The notes: generated by a model from the sequence alone, not told the origin. Shown: positions 6,393 to 16,052, counted from the stretch's first letter. The stretch is 38,879 nt of DNA from a virus (IMGVR_UViG_3300046713_000106:1-38879), one strand, 5' to 3'. Translations and numbers: made by a program.

Positions 6393-8872
6393 CACTGTGC
6401 TCCTGCGATGTCCTCGAAGCTGGGCGCCCGGGACGGCAATGCCTCGCCCGGCTCCCAGAACATGCCCTGGTGCCATTCGCGCTGCGCCCGCTGCTTCATT
6501 CGGCCGAGGTAGCCGGGGCTCATGTTTTCCTGCAGCGCGTGCAGGCCCATGCCATCGATCGCGCGCTTGGCGTACCAGAGGTTCAGCAGCGGGAGGTGGC
6601 CGCGGGCGAAGCGCACCGACTCGGCTCCGATGTGCGTGTCCTTGCCGGCGGCGGCCTGGTCGATGTTGCCCTTGGTCAGGTCGTACAGCGCAGCCACGCT
6701 GCCGGCCGTTGGACCCAGCAGCTCGAACAGTCCCTGCTGCGCCGTCATGTCGTCGGTGCTGTCGCGCAGCAGCACATCGCCGAGGAAGCCAGCGCCGCCG
6801 CCCATCGTGAAGGCCTTGAGCCAGAACTTGCCCGTGGTCATGTCGACCGGGTCCTTGCCGGCCACCAGCTGCTTATTCTGGAAGGCGATCCCGCCCAGCG
6901 CCGTCAGGCTGGTCAGCAGCGCGGCGGTGTAGACCCGGCGATCCGCCATCATTGGCGCGCCCTCAAGATGACTCGGTGATTCAAGCATGCGGCGCCAGTG
7001 CCGGCTGATCATCGCGATCGGGAAACTCTTGAACTGCATGACCGAGCGGGCGAGCTCGCCCTGGACCGTGCCGGCCTGCGTGCCGCCCCAACTCTGGATC
7101 GCCTTGGTGGCGATGTCCGGGTTGAGGACGGCATATTCCGTCTCGTCCGTGATCAGGCCCAGCACCTTGCTGACCACTTCGTGCGCGCGCGGATCGCCGC
7201 TGGCCATGATCGCCTCCGGCGTCAGGTGGTCCATGCCGCGGAACGGCGTCAGCTGGGCCTGGGTCACGACACCCCAGTCCGCCTCGGTCAGGCCCTTGCG
7301 CTGGAGGTGCGAGCGGTCCCACTCGGTCAGGTCGGCCCAGCGCTTGTCCGACATGCGGGCCAGGCCCTGCATCATCGTCAGGCTGAAGCCGCGGCGCAGC
7401 GTGTCCGTCCATGCGTTCATCAGCGACAGCCGCATCGTCACGTTCGACAGCCGGCCGCTCCAGTTGTGCCGGACGTTGTCGCCGCTCCATCGATTCAGAT
7501 CGCTGATCATCGAGTCCGCCATGACGGCGTGCGCGTTCAGGAACTGCCGCGTATCGGCATCCATGCTGCGGCGGATGTTGGCCAGCGCGTCCCAGTAGGG
7601 CAGCTTGTTGTAGCCAGTGGTCACGAAGTAGGTGCCCATGTCGGTCAGCGACTGGATGACAGCGCCTGCCAGCTTGCCGAACACCTCGATGTTGCGCATG
7701 GTCTGGCCGATCTGGGCCATGCGGGCCGACTCAGGGCTGGCCGCCGTGCCGCTGAGCACCTTCCAATAGGCCTCGGGCGTGTTGCCCATGATGCGCTTGA
7801 GGCCGCCGTCCGCCTGCTTGGCCAGGTCGATCTGCAGGCGCATCTGCGCGTTCGGGTTCGGGCCGTAGCGCTCCACCAGGCCGATGTCCCGGGCCATGCC
7901 GCCGACGTGGCCGATCATGCTGTCGTAGATCGTGCCGGCGCCGAAGTCGCCCATGTACTGCAGATAGGCGTCGCCGTCCTTGAAGTGGATCTGGCGCGAC
8001 TCGCTGCCGGCGTTGGAACGGGCGCCGCTGCCCTGGCTGATGCCCGGCTGCATCTTGTTCAGGCCGTCCGAGGCAACCGTGTCCCAGCTCGCCCGCAGGA
8101 AGTCCAGCACCTCGGCGTCCGACATGCGCGCGCCGTCCTCGCGGAGATAGCGCGAACGGTCCAGCAGCGGCAGCACCTCGTTGGCGTAGGCGTCCCGGCC
8201 CTTGCCGCGCACGCGTGCCGTGTCGTGCGGCTGCGGCAGGTAGCCGTAGTCCAGCCGGCCCACGTCGCCGCCGGCGCCGTTGAAGCGCTGGCGCATGTTC
8301 TCGATGGTGTTCAGCCAGGCCTGCGCGCCGGCGATCGCCACCGGGTTGCCGGTGCCGGCCTTGCCCTGCTTGAAGATCTCCGCGACCAGGTCGCGCGTCA
8401 TCGCAGGGTTCTCGGCGTCGAACAAGTACATCAGCGCGCGCCGGCCCAGGCCCTGCCCCTTGGAATCCCCCGCGGCTTCGATCGCATCCATCAGCCCGGT
8501 GACGCTCTCGCGCTTGATGCCGTCGATGTACCAGCCGGTCGTCTCCATCTCGCGCACCGTGGCGTTGGAGCGGCCGGAGTCCGGGTAGAGCCGGCCCATC
8601 GTGGCGACACGCTCCTCGGTGGCGGCGGTGGCCAGGACCTGGCGCTGGGCGTTCGCCACCTTGCGCGCGGCCTCGCCCTGGATGTCCTGGATCGCGGCCT
8701 GGGCGGCCTCCAGCATGCGGGCGTCCTGCGTCTTGCCCTGCCAGGCAGCGCCCTGCTCCCGGGCCAGCCGGCGCATGCTGGCGCTCATCCGGTCGTCGAT
8801 GTTGCGAATCTGGGCCGGCGTAAGATCGCGTCCCGCGGCCGCGTTGACGGCCTGAATGCATTGAGGCTTCAT
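6392..8872 (-). CDS. Large internal virion protein, T7 gp16-like
   Basis: An 826-residue protein, mostly helical, with a basic N-terminus (RDLTPAQIRNIDDRMSASMRRLAREQG) and hydrophobic stretches near residues 655-680 (TAALLTSLTALGGIAF) and 695-715. It follows the gp14- and gp15-like genes as gene 16 does in T7, although it is shorter (T7 gp16 is 1318 residues) and I see no transglycosylase motif at its N-terminus. Proteins of this class are stored in the head core and ejected first to form a channel through the envelope. The MVRQF/VMQFKSFPIAMISRHW segment near 620-640 is typical of this podophage family. The ATG at 8872 is the first in frame. Confidence 0.75.
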   Translation of the reverse strand: MKPQCIQAVNAAAGRDLTPAQIRNIDDRMSASMRRLAREQGAAWQGKTQDARMLEAAQAAIQDIQGEAARKVANAQRQVLATAATEERVATMGRLYPDSGRSNATVREMETTGWYIDGIKRESVTGLMDAIEAAGDSKGQGLGRRALMYLFDAENPAMTRDLVAEIFKQGKAGTGNPVAIAGAQAWLNTIENMRQRFNGAGGDVGRLDYGYLPQPHDTARVRGKGRDAYANEVLPLLDRSRYLREDGARMSDAEVLDFLRASWDTVASDGLNKMQPGISQGSGARSNAGSESRQIHFKDGDAYLQYMGDFGAGTIYDSMIGHVGGMARDIGLVERYGPNPNAQMRLQIDLAKQADGGLKRIMGNTPEAYWKVLSGTAASPESARMAQIGQTMRNIEVFGKLAGAVIQSLTDMGTYFVTTGYNKLPYWDALANIRRSMDADTRQFLNAHAVMADSMISDLNRWSGDNVRHNWSGRLSNVTMRLSLMNAWTDTLRRGFSLTMMQGLARMSDKRWADLTEWDRSHLQRKGLTEADWGVVTQAQLTPFRGMDHLTPEAIMASGDPRAHEVVSKVLGLITDETEYAVLNPDIATKAIQSWGGTQAGTVQGELARSVMQFKSFPIAMISRHWRRMLESPSHLEGAPMMADRRVYTAALLTSLTALGGIAFQNKQLVAGKDPVDMTTGKFWLKAFTMGGGAGFLGDVLLRDSTDDMTAQQGLFELLGPTAGSVAALYDLTKGNIDQAAAGKDTHIGAESVRFARGHLPLLNLWYAKRAIDGMGLHALQENMSPGYLGRMKQRAQREWHQGMFWEPGEALPSRAPSFEDIAGAQ

Positions 8873-8878
8873 CCGGAC

Positions 8879-9067
8879 ATGCTCCTGTTTCTAAAGATCG
8901 CCACCACCATCCTGGTGATGTCGCTGATCGTTCCGCTGATCGTGGGCGCAGCCACCGGCAACTGGAAGCACGGCTGGTTCGCCTGGCGCAGCTGGTGGCG
9001 GTACATGGCGGTCCTCGTCCTGATCGGTGGCGGCTTCGGCGTGATCTCGCACCTAGCCGGCGCGTAG
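8879..9067 (+). CDS. Small two-helix membrane protein, antisense to the late operon
   Basis: A 62-residue plus-strand gene in the only substantial gap of the internal virion block, between 8872 and 9053 on the minus strand. It has two hydrophobic helices (LLFLKIATTILVMSLIVPLI at about 2-25 and MAVLVLIGGGFGVISHL at about 43-60) joined by a tryptophan- and basic-rich loop (WKHGWFAWRSWWRY). Third codon positions are strongly GC-rich, as in real genes here. A weak ribosome-binding site (TGAGG) lies about 12 bases upstream. Holin-like size and topology, superinfection exclusion or a moron are all possible. The opposite orientation to the late genes is odd for a holin. Confidence 0.55.
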   Translation: MLLFLKIATTILVMSLIVPLIVGAATGNWKHGWFAWRSWWRYMAVLVLIGGGFGVISHLAGA

Positions 9068-10918
9068 CGCGCACATCACGGCGACCTGCAGCAGCTCGGC
9101 GTCCGCTGTTTCCGCCGCGGCCGCTCGCTGTACCGCGGCCAGATAGTCCCGCGCGCTCATGCGCTCGGTGATCTCGCCCTTGTCGTTCCAGCCGGTGGCG
9201 ATCTGAGCATCCAGCGCGTGCGGAGCGGTCTGCTCCAACTCGGCCACTCGGGCTGCATCGTCGCCAGCCGGGCGGGCGCCGTCGCCTTGCGGCCGGGCCA
9301 GCAGCGCCTGCTGCGGCTGCATCTCACCCGGAGGCCGGCCGAGCGCTTCCTGGGCGATTTTGATGGCTGCAGGGGTGTCGCCAGCCGCCAGCCTTTCCAT
9401 CGCGCTGACGGCCGCGGCAGGCGGCTCGGCGGGGGCTTCCAGCACCGGGGCCTCGCGCGCGGCGGCGATCTGCTGATCCACCCGCGGCAGTTCCTGGACC
9501 GCCTGCTGCGCGCGCGCGTTGCGCTCGATGGTCTGCTCCAGCCGGCCGACCCGGGCCTCCCAGTCTGCGAGCTGGCCGCCGATGGTCTTCTTGGCGTCGG
9601 CGAGCGCGGTCTTGTAGCTGACGCCCTCGACCTCCTGGATCGTCTTGGCCAAGTTGCGGGTCGCCGCGTCGCTGTCGTCCGGGCGCTGCGAGCGGGTCTC
9701 GGTCAGCTCCTGCCGGGCTGCGCGGATCTCGCCGGGCCCGGCCAGGTCAGCGGCGCGCGCGACCAGGTCCGACCGGGTCTCCTCGAGGCCGGCGATCATC
9801 TGATCCACGGCGCTGAACACGGCGCGCGGCGGGTTGATCGGCGCCAGGTCAGTGACGTTGACCCGCTCGCCCCGCGCCATCTGCTCCTCGGCGCGCGTCA
9901 GGGCGTTGGCGTCTCGAGCCGTGGCCTGGATGTCGTGAGGATCTGCCAGCGAGCCGGCGCGGCGCTGCTCCACCATCAGCGAGACCCGGGCGGCGTCGAC
10001 CATCTCCTGGCTGGCTGTTGCCTTCGCAGCGGCGGCCACCGGCGTCAGTTCGCTGGGTGGCTCAGGAGCAGCCATGCGTGCGGCGTCTGCTGCCTTCACC
10101 TCAGCCGCGGCGCGCATCCGGCTGGCCCTCAGACCGTAGGCGCCGAAGCCCGCCGGGATCAGCGTCGAGACGGCCAGGCCCACCGGGTCGAAGGGGTCGT
10201 ACTGCCCGGCGATCTCGGCATATCCGGCGTTCTCCAGGATCGAGCGCGTGGCCTGCTGCTGGGCCATGAATGAGGCCGGGCCGCCGGCGATGACCAGGCC
10301 GGCCGTGCCGAGAGCCGTGGTGCCGGCCATCGGGATCGCAGCGCCGGCGGCCAGCGCCGTTCCCTGGATCGCGCCGGCGATGGTTCGGGTCGGCATGTCC
10401 ACGCCCTGCTGGCGAAGCGCCTCGGACTGGGTGATGCTCTCCTCGAGGCCGGCGGCGGCGATGCCGAACGGGCCGGCCACCACGCTGCCCGCCACGACCT
10501 TGGAGCCGGCGCGCGCGAAGTCGAACACCAGGCGCTCGGCGGCGTGGGCCGTCACAGGGTCCGGCTGGTAGAACTGGCCGCCGGCGCGCAACGAGGTGCC
10601 GATCTCGCTCGTCATGGCCTCGCCGCTGGCGATCATCCGCTGGGCATCGACCCTGCCCTCCTCGATCTTCTTGCGGCCCAGCGCAGCGATCGCGACCGGG
10701 TCGGACTCCAGCGTCAGCGCCGACGATGCGCCGAAGGCCTGGATCACATCGGCCGTGGAGCCCATCGCCTCGCCGGCGGCCGCGACCACCCCGCGCGGTG
10801 CGGCGGTGAGCGTGCGCCAGGCGCTGAAGCGCTGCTGCGGCACTGGCGCCAGCTTCGGCCGCATGGCCAAGTCCTGCAGCGCGGCGTCGGTTCCCGTCTG
10901 GTAGGCGTCATCAAGCAT
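9053..10918 (-). CDS. Internal virion protein with membrane-like segment and coiled coil
   Basis: 621 residues. Residues about 135-255 are alanine- and glycine-rich and hydrophobic (KVVAGSVVAGPFGIAAAGL, GTALAAGAAIPMAGTTALGTAGLVIAGG), so they could insert in a membrane. The C-terminal half is helical and charged (LARTRAEEQMARGERVN region; DWEARVGRLEQTIERNARAQQAVQEL), suggesting coiled coil. It lies between the gp15-like and gp16-like genes, where ejection proteins are encoded, and overlaps the gp15-like stop by ATGA. No enzymatic motif was recognised. Its position suggests it is ejected with its neighbours. T7 has no direct counterpart at this spot, so this phage family appears to carry an extra core protein. 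Confidence 0.6.
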   Translation of the reverse strand: MLDDAYQTGTDAALQDLAMRPKLAPVPQQRFSAWRTLTAAPRGVVAAAGEAMGSTADVIQAFGASSALTLESDPVAIAALGRKKIEEGRVDAQRMIASGEAMTSEIGTSLRAGGQFYQPDPVTAHAAERLVFDFARAGSKVVAGSVVAGPFGIAAAGLEESITQSEALRQQGVDMPTRTIAGAIQGTALAAGAAIPMAGTTALGTAGLVIAGGPASFMAQQQATRSILENAGYAEIAGQYDPFDPVGLAVSTLIPAGFGAYGLRASRMRAAAEVKAADAARMAAPEPPSELTPVAAAAKATASQEMVDAARVSLMVEQRRAGSLADPHDIQATARDANALTRAEEQMARGERVNVTDLAPINPPRAVFSAVDQMIAGLEETRSDLVARAADLAGPGEIRAARQELTETRSQRPDDSDAATRNLAKTIQEVEGVSYKTALADAKKTIGGQLADWEARVGRLEQTIERNARAQQAVQELPRVDQQIAAAREAPVLEAPAEPPAAAVSAMERLAAGDTPAAIKIAQEALGRPPGEMQPQQALLARPQGDGARPAGDDAARVAELEQTAPHALDAQIATGWNDKGEITERMSARDYLAAVQRAAAAETADAELLQVAVMCALRAG

Positions 10919-12921
10919 CAGCGCACCTCGATCACGATGGGCTTGCCGGCCGCGTCCGTCGCCAGCCCGCCGGCTGCCATGACGGCGTACTTGCTCTTGC
11001 CGGCGTGGACCAGCTGGGCGTCCGGGATGCGGGCCAGGAAGTCGACCACCGGCATCGGCTTGCCGGCAACGAAGACCTGTTCCGCGGGTTTCGTGAGGTT
11101 CGCTGGCGTCAGCTGCTTCAGCTTCTCTCCGAAGGCGTCCTCCTTCATGCCGTAGGGCAGCGGGACCTTCTTGCCGTTGCGGTCGGCGATGCCACCGGTG
11201 GCGAGGTTGATCGCGTTGGAGTTGGAGCCACCGCCTTCGGACTCTAGGCCAGCGCGCACCAGGTAGGCCGACTCGATCGCCGCCTCGCGCAGTTGCTCGC
11301 TGCTGTAGGCGTCCCCGACCGCGCTGGCGATCTCCGCGCGCCAGCCGATGGCCTTGGTGTCGTCGGCCTTGATGGTCTTGTCCTTGATGGCCTGGGCGCC
11401 GCGCAGGATCAGCTCCGAGGTGTAGCGGCCTGAAGTTGTCCTGGCGGCGCCGGCGGCGAAGGCCAGGCCCAGCGCCTTGTCCTTCTGCGAGATCTGCCGG
11501 GCCAGCGCCTGCGCATTGGCGCCGCCCATCACCTCGGTCAGCTGGCCGATTGCGTCCGCGCGCTGCTTCACCGGCAACACGTTGATTAGCTCGCCGACCT
11601 GTTCTGCCTCGCGCTGGATCAGCGGCGACACCGCGGCGCCGGTCTGCTGCTGGACAAGCTGGGCCTGGGTGACGCGAGCGCCGAGCGTCTGCACCACCGC
11701 CGGCAGGCTGCTGGTGTTGATCGGCTCGATCTTCTGGATGATCCCGCGCTCCAGCGCCGCCGGCAGCGGGTCGGCGGTGTAGTCCTGCACCGACTGCTTG
11801 TAGATCGTCTCCAGCTCGCCGATCCGCTTCTCGATCTTCGGGTCGGTGCCGGCTTGGTTCAGCCGGCCGCGCAGCTCGAGCAGGGTCTGCTGCTGGGCGG
11901 GCAGCGGCAAGGAGCCGAAGGCTGTCTTGGCCGGCGCTTCCTTGATCGACTCGGCGAACGCCGGACCGTAGGGCGTGCCGGCCGTGGCCTTGGCGACCTG
12001 GTCGACATATTCGGGCGTGAGCACCTTGCCCTGGTTCACCAGCAGCGACGCAGCGTTGAACGAGGACTCTGCCACCTTGAGCTGATGATCAGCGGCGGCC
12101 TGGCGCCGGCGCTCGGCCACCTCGGCGCGCTGGATGTTCGCGACCCGGTAGCCCTCCACCGTCGTCATCAGCTGCGCCTTGCGCTGCGGGTCCATGTTGG
12201 CGAACTCTTCGCCGCCCAGCTGCTTCTCGACCTTGTCCAGCGCCGCGTTATCGCGCTTCGCACCGTTCACCAGCTCGTAGCCATAGGTGAAGCGCGAGCC
12301 CTCCTTGTAGGCCTGACCCTTCTTCGTGATCTGGTCCGGCGCGAGGCCGGAGAACGGGCCCAGCTGCTCCAGCGTCTGCTGCACCATCGCATCGGCCGGG
12401 CCGCGCTCGCCGCGCGCGTACATGCGGCCGGCGTATTCCAGGGTCTGGTCGATTCCGGAGCGCACGTCGGCCTGGTCGCGATCGACGACCGCCTTCTGCA
12501 CGTTGCGGCCGAAGCGGTTGGCGCGGGCGTTGAGCTCGCGCTGGCCCAGCTCCCGGTAGTCCGCCGGCATGTTCTCCATCGCGGCAGACACGCGCTCGCC
12601 AGCACGCCGCTTCCATTCATCGCCGGCCTGGCCCTTCTCGACCTGGCCGGTCGCCACGCCCTGCGCGACCTCGTCATTCATCGCGGCCAGGTCGTCCTGC
12701 GCGATCTGCAGCTCGGACAGCGCGCGCGCCTTGTCGGCCGCCTTGCGCTGCGCCTCGGCCTCGCGGGCGGCCTGCTGCTCCTCGAGCATCTGGCCGTGGC
12801 CGACCTGTTCCAGCGTCTGGCCTACCTGTGCACCGAACGCACCCGCCGGCAGGCCCACCGGCAAGCGCTGCGGCTGCGCGATGACGTTGCCGAGACCTTC
12901 TGCTCCTGGGATCTGCGCCAT
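10918..12921 (-). CDS. Internal virion protein, T7 gp15-like
   Basis: 667 residues (T7 gp15 is 747). It is mostly alpha-helical, with a long charged stretch near residues 40-75 (EEQQAAREAEAQRKAADKARALSEL) and further helices to about residue 520. The C-terminal end contains a short glycine/serine-rich segment (ESEGGGSNSNAIN) and VFVAGKPMPVVDFLARIPDAQ. It sits directly after the gp14-like gene in the T7 order. In T7, gp15 forms the middle of the ejectosome and works with gp16 to move DNA into the cell. The assignment is by order, size and helical character; sequence identity to T7 is expected to be very low. Confidence 0.65.
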   Translation of the reverse strand: MAQIPGAEGLGNVIAQPQRLPVGLPAGAFGAQVGQTLEQVGHGQMLEEQQAAREAEAQRKAADKARALSELQIAQDDLAAMNDEVAQGVATGQVEKGQAGDEWKRRAGERVSAAMENMPADYRELGQRELNARANRFGRNVQKAVVDRDQADVRSGIDQTLEYAGRMYARGERGPADAMVQQTLEQLGPFSGLAPDQITKKGQAYKEGSRFTYGYELVNGAKRDNAALDKVEKQLGGEEFANMDPQRKAQLMTTVEGYRVANIQRAEVAERRRQAAADHQLKVAESSFNAASLLVNQGKVLTPEYVDQVAKATAGTPYGPAFAESIKEAPAKTAFGSLPLPAQQQTLLELRGRLNQAGTDPKIEKRIGELETIYKQSVQDYTADPLPAALERGIIQKIEPINTSSLPAVVQTLGARVTQAQLVQQQTGAAVSPLIQREAEQVGELINVLPVKQRADAIGQLTEVMGGANAQALARQISQKDKALGLAFAAGAARTTSGRYTSELILRGAQAIKDKTIKADDTKAIGWRAEIASAVGDAYSSEQLREAAIESAYLVRAGLESEGGGSNSNAINLATGGIADRNGKKVPLPYGMKEDAFGEKLKQLTPANLTKPAEQVFVAGKPMPVVDFLARIPDAQLVHAGKSKYAVMAAGGLATDAAGKPIVIEVR

Positions 12922-12925
12922 GCTT

Positions 12926-13417
12926 TTACCTCCGCGCCCGGATATCGGCGCCGGTGGCGGAATACTTCGTCCCGCTCGCGTCGTCGTTGTAGCTGTAGGA
13001 GTCGCCCTTCGCGCCGGTCCAGCCCTTGCCGAGCGATGAGGAAGCCTTGAACAGCGAGCTCGCCGCGCTCATGCCGGCGTTGGCCTTCGCCAGCTTGCCC
13101 TGCATCTCGTAGGACCGGGCATTGCGCTCGCCGGTCAGCAGCGTCATGGCGGCATCCGTCTCGCCGGCCTGGACGATCTCCTGCTCGTTGCCCAGGCTGA
13201 ACTCATCGACCACCGTGCCGCTGGCTGCCGTGGCTGCACGTGCCGCTCCGCGGCGCTGCTCCGTGGCCTTGAGGATGTTCCCGACTTGCTGGGTCGCAGC
13301 GGCGCGCTCCCCGGCAGCATTGGCCTTGGCCATCGCGTTCTCGGCCGAGCCCTGGAACAGCGACGATGCCGCGTTGACCCCCTGCCCCACCGCCATCAGT
13401 TCCATGCCTGTGCACAT
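12926..13417 (-). CDS. Internal virion protein, T7 gp14-like
   Basis: 163 residues beginning MCTGMELMAVGQGVNAASSL, then helices rich in Ala, Gln and Glu (NAAGERAAATQQVGNILKATEQRRG). Length and position (after the GNAT protein and before the gp15-like protein) match T7 gp14 (196 residues), which forms the outer-membrane pore of the ejectosome. Residues from about 120 to the end are Gly/Ser/Tyr-rich. The N-terminus MCTG[M/L]E is shared with the 86-residue protein at 22283-22543. A gap of only four bases separates it from the next gene. Confidence 0.68.
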   Translation of the reverse strand: MCTGMELMAVGQGVNAASSLFQGSAENAMAKANAAGERAAATQQVGNILKATEQRRGAARAATAASGTVVDEFSLGNEQEIVQAGETDAAMTLLTGERNARSYEMQGKLAKANAGMSAASSLFKASSSLGKGWTGAKGDSYSYNDDASGTKYSATGADIRARR

Positions 13418-13867
13418 TCATGCCTCCAAATCCAGAATCACGCCGCAGCGCTCGAAGCCCATGCGCTCGTAGAGCCCGGCGGTTGTTTCGGTGCCCAGCC
13501 CCGTCGACACGCCGGCCTGGACCAGCACGGCCCCGCTCTCGCGCGCCCAGGCCTTGTATTGCTTGACCAGGCGGGCCGCCGCCATGCCGCCGCGGGCGTG
13601 CTGGTAGACGAACAGCGCCAGGTCTGAGGCGATCAGGTCGTCGCTGAACCAGTGCGGGTGCACGATCGCCACCATGACGCCGAGCAGCTCGGCCTCTTCC
13701 TCGGCCACCCACAGGAAGCCGCGTGGCGAGCGGATCACATCGGTCAGCGTGGCGGTCAGCTTCTCATCGCTGAAGGCGAGCTTCGAGAAGCGCGGCGACT
13801 CCGACGCCATCCGCTGTCCGAGCGCCAGCAGCGCCGGGATGTCTTCGAGAGTGGCTTCGCGGATCAC
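13418..13867 (-). CDS. GNAT-fold N-acetyltransferase-like protein (T7 gp13 position)
   Basis: 149 residues with the GNAT layout: IREATLEDIPALLALGQRM at the N-terminus, GFLWVAEEEAELLGVMVAIV as beta strands 2-4, and GLYERMGFERCGVILDL at the C-terminus. The acetyl-CoA loop region reads VYQHARGGMAAARLVKQYKAW, with a recognisable but not classical Q/RxxGxG/A pattern. GNAT proteins recur in this place in T7-like phages; T7 gp13 is itself related to this fold and is needed for assembly of the internal core. Catalytic acetylation is unproven. The start is GTG at 13867, with no in-frame ATG upstream. It ends just before the gp14-like start. Confidence 0.82.
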   Translation of the reverse strand: MIREATLEDIPALLALGQRMASESPRFSKLAFSDEKLTATLTDVIRSPRGFLWVAEEEAELLGVMVAIVHPHWFSDDLIASDLALFVYQHARGGMAAARLVKQYKAWARESGAVLVQAGVSTGLGTETTAGLYERMGFERCGVILDLEA

Positions 13868-13871
13868 GGCA

Positions 13872-16052
13872 TCAGCCCTGGTTGACCGTCATGTCGCGGA
13901 TCACGGCAAGCACCGTGAACGGATAGGGCTGGTCCTGCTCCAGCACGATCGGAGACTCGCCCTCGGCCCAGCCGAAATCCGAGGCCTTACGCAGGCCGCT
14001 GGTCGGCACCGGGGCCTGATCCAGCGGGATCGGCTCGAAGGTTCGAGGGTCGATGTACTGGCCGTTCATCTTCGAGCCGATCGTGTCGCGCAGCCGCACG
14101 GTGACCTCGTGCGTGCTCATCGACTGACCCTGCGAGGTGCCGGTACCGGTGCCGACCTCGGGCGCGTCCAGCTTGATCCGGGCGGTGTATGGCAGGCCAG
14201 CCGCCAGCGTCGCGGCCGGCCGCGGCACGGTCACGACGCCGCCGACCACCAGCGAGGTGCCGACATAGATGCCGTCGGCCAGCATGCTGACCGTCTGCCC
14301 TTCTAGGTGGGCGAAGCCGCCCCACGCCGTCTGCGCAACGCCCAGCGTCTGCAGCACCCGCGAATCCTGCCCCGGGTAGACGGACCAGTTCAGGCGCTCG
14401 ATGTAGCGCCTGGTCGCACCGTTGATCGTGTAGCGCACCAGCGCATAGGTCGCGTCGACCGGACCATCGGGCACCGAGACCAGCCACTCCACGAAGCCGG
14501 AGGCATTGCCGCTGCAGAACGAGACGACATCCTGCTCGCTGCTGTAGGTCAGCGCCACAAGGGAGCCGTCGCCGGCGGCGATCCACACGACCTGCTGCGG
14601 GCGCTTCTCCCAGGCCATCGAGCGCACGCCGTGGGTGAAGAGGTGGTCAGACCAGACCGAAACGTCGCGGCTGTCGAAGCCCTCGTAGTCGGCCTTGGTG
14701 ATGACCCGCACCGCCGTGCCGCCGCGCTCCACGACGACGATGTCCTTGCCGGCGTCCGTGGGCCTGACCAGGTCGCAGCCATAGGCGCTGCGCTTGTTGA
14801 TCTGGCAGTTCGCCTGCGTGATCGGCTTCTCGATGCCGCCGCGCGCGTCAAACTCGGCATTGGCCGTCAGGATCAGCAGTGCCCACGCGCTGGCCAGGTA
14901 GCTGATCGGCGTGGATTCATCGCTGTCGATCGTCTTGGCGACGGCCGAGTCGTCCTGCGTGCCTGGCGTGAAGTCGTAGTACAGCGCCGTGCGCGAGCCC
15001 CATATCGTGAGCGGGTACTTGCGCGTGCCGGCCAGCCACAGGCGCTGCTGGTAGAAGGTGCAGGTTGTCGGGTAGCCGTCGACGTCGTTCCAGGCGCTGC
15101 CGCGCAGCACCCAGGCGTCGGCCGGCACAGCAACGACGTCCAGCAGCACCTCCTTGATGACCGCGTCCACGACGGTGCTGCTGGTGAAGGCGGTGATCAG
15201 CACCACCCCGCCATTGATGTCGACATAGCGGCCGACATCGGTGGCCCGCCAGCCGGCGATGTCCAAGGTCAGCGTGATGGTCGCGCCCAGCGGATCCTTA
15301 GCGCTGGGCGTGATGGAGGCCTGCGGCGATCCCTCCAGCAACCAGTTCGGGCCGGCGATTGCGGCGCTGGGCATCGTGGACGTCACCGTCGCCGTCACCA
15401 CGGTGGCCGAGCCGTAGGCCGTGATCAGCGCTGCGCCGGAGCCCCAGGAAACGATGCGGCCCACGTCGGCGGGCAGGAAGAATGCCGCGCTGGCCGTGAT
15501 GGTCCGGCCGGCGCCGATAGCCACGCTGCTGATCGTCAGGTTGACCGCCGCGTCCCGGTGCCCGATTTCGGACTGGGCCGGCGGATTGAACGGTGCAGGC
15601 TCGATGCGCCAGCTCGCGTCCCCGAAACGCAGCAGCCGCTGCACCGGCACCTCCGGGTGCGTCATGACCATGGTGTCGCCGCCATGCACATAGTCCACGG
15701 TCGCGATCTGGACCTGGGTGTACGGCGACGCGATCTCGAACGGCACGCCGGGCGACGACTCGATCCGCACCCCGTTCTTCCAAACCCGCATGTAGAGGTG
15801 GCCGAACTCCAGCACGTAGGCCGTCGAGCGGTTGTAGATGAATTCCAGCAGCCGCGGCGTTTGGTTGCTGTCCTTGACTTCACCCTTGAAGTCCCGCGAG
15901 GGCCTGGCCGTGGCGCCGCCCTGACGCAGCACGACGCAGTTCTGCAGCAGGCTGGCGCTGGCGTTGTAGCGCGCCAGGTCGACGCGACCGTCCAGCCCTG
16001 GGGAGCGCTCGCCGCCGGTGAAGTTCGTGGTGTTCGTTTGCAGCTTTGGCAT
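13872..16052 (-). CDS. Tail tubular / stabilisation protein B, T7 gp12-like
   Basis: 726 residues (T7 gp12 is 794). The N-terminus is diagnostic for this podophage family: NFTGGERSPGLDGRVDLARYNASASLLQNCVVLRQGGATARPS, followed by FIYNRSTAYVLEFGHLYMRVW. The rest is beta-rich, with a long middle part (WNDVDGYPTTCTFYQQRLWLAG near residues 312-333) typical of the tail-nozzle propeller. It forms the nozzle at the tip of the short tail through which DNA leaves. It follows tail tubular A by eight bases, as in T7 genes 11-12, and ends a few bases before the GNAT gene. Confidence 0.88.
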   Translation of the reverse strand: MPKLQTNTTNFTGGERSPGLDGRVDLARYNASASLLQNCVVLRQGGATARPSRDFKGEVKDSNQTPRLLEFIYNRSTAYVLEFGHLYMRVWKNGVRIESSPGVPFEIASPYTQVQIATVDYVHGGDTMVMTHPEVPVQRLLRFGDASWRIEPAPFNPPAQSEIGHRDAAVNLTISSVAIGAGRTITASAAFFLPADVGRIVSWGSGAALITAYGSATVVTATVTSTMPSAAIAGPNWLLEGSPQASITPSAKDPLGATITLTLDIAGWRATDVGRYVDINGGVVLITAFTSSTVVDAVIKEVLLDVVAVPADAWVLRGSAWNDVDGYPTTCTFYQQRLWLAGTRKYPLTIWGSRTALYYDFTPGTQDDSAVAKTIDSDESTPISYLASAWALLILTANAEFDARGGIEKPITQANCQINKRSAYGCDLVRPTDAGKDIVVVERGGTAVRVITKADYEGFDSRDVSVWSDHLFTHGVRSMAWEKRPQQVVWIAAGDGSLVALTYSSEQDVVSFCSGNASGFVEWLVSVPDGPVDATYALVRYTINGATRRYIERLNWSVYPGQDSRVLQTLGVAQTAWGGFAHLEGQTVSMLADGIYVGTSLVVGGVVTVPRPAATLAAGLPYTARIKLDAPEVGTGTGTSQGQSMSTHEVTVRLRDTIGSKMNGQYIDPRTFEPIPLDQAPVPTSGLRKASDFGWAEGESPIVLEQDQPYPFTVLAVIRDMTVNQG

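Noticed and set aside
6998-9067. A 689-codon open frame on the plus strand
   Set aside because: Except for its last 62 codons (the membrane gene at 8879-9067), it is the complement of the 826-residue virion gene and is a composition artefact of high GC.
11854-13050. A 398-codon plus-strand open frame opposite the gp15-like gene
   Set aside because: Low-information antisense frame, no ribosome-binding site, no family pattern.
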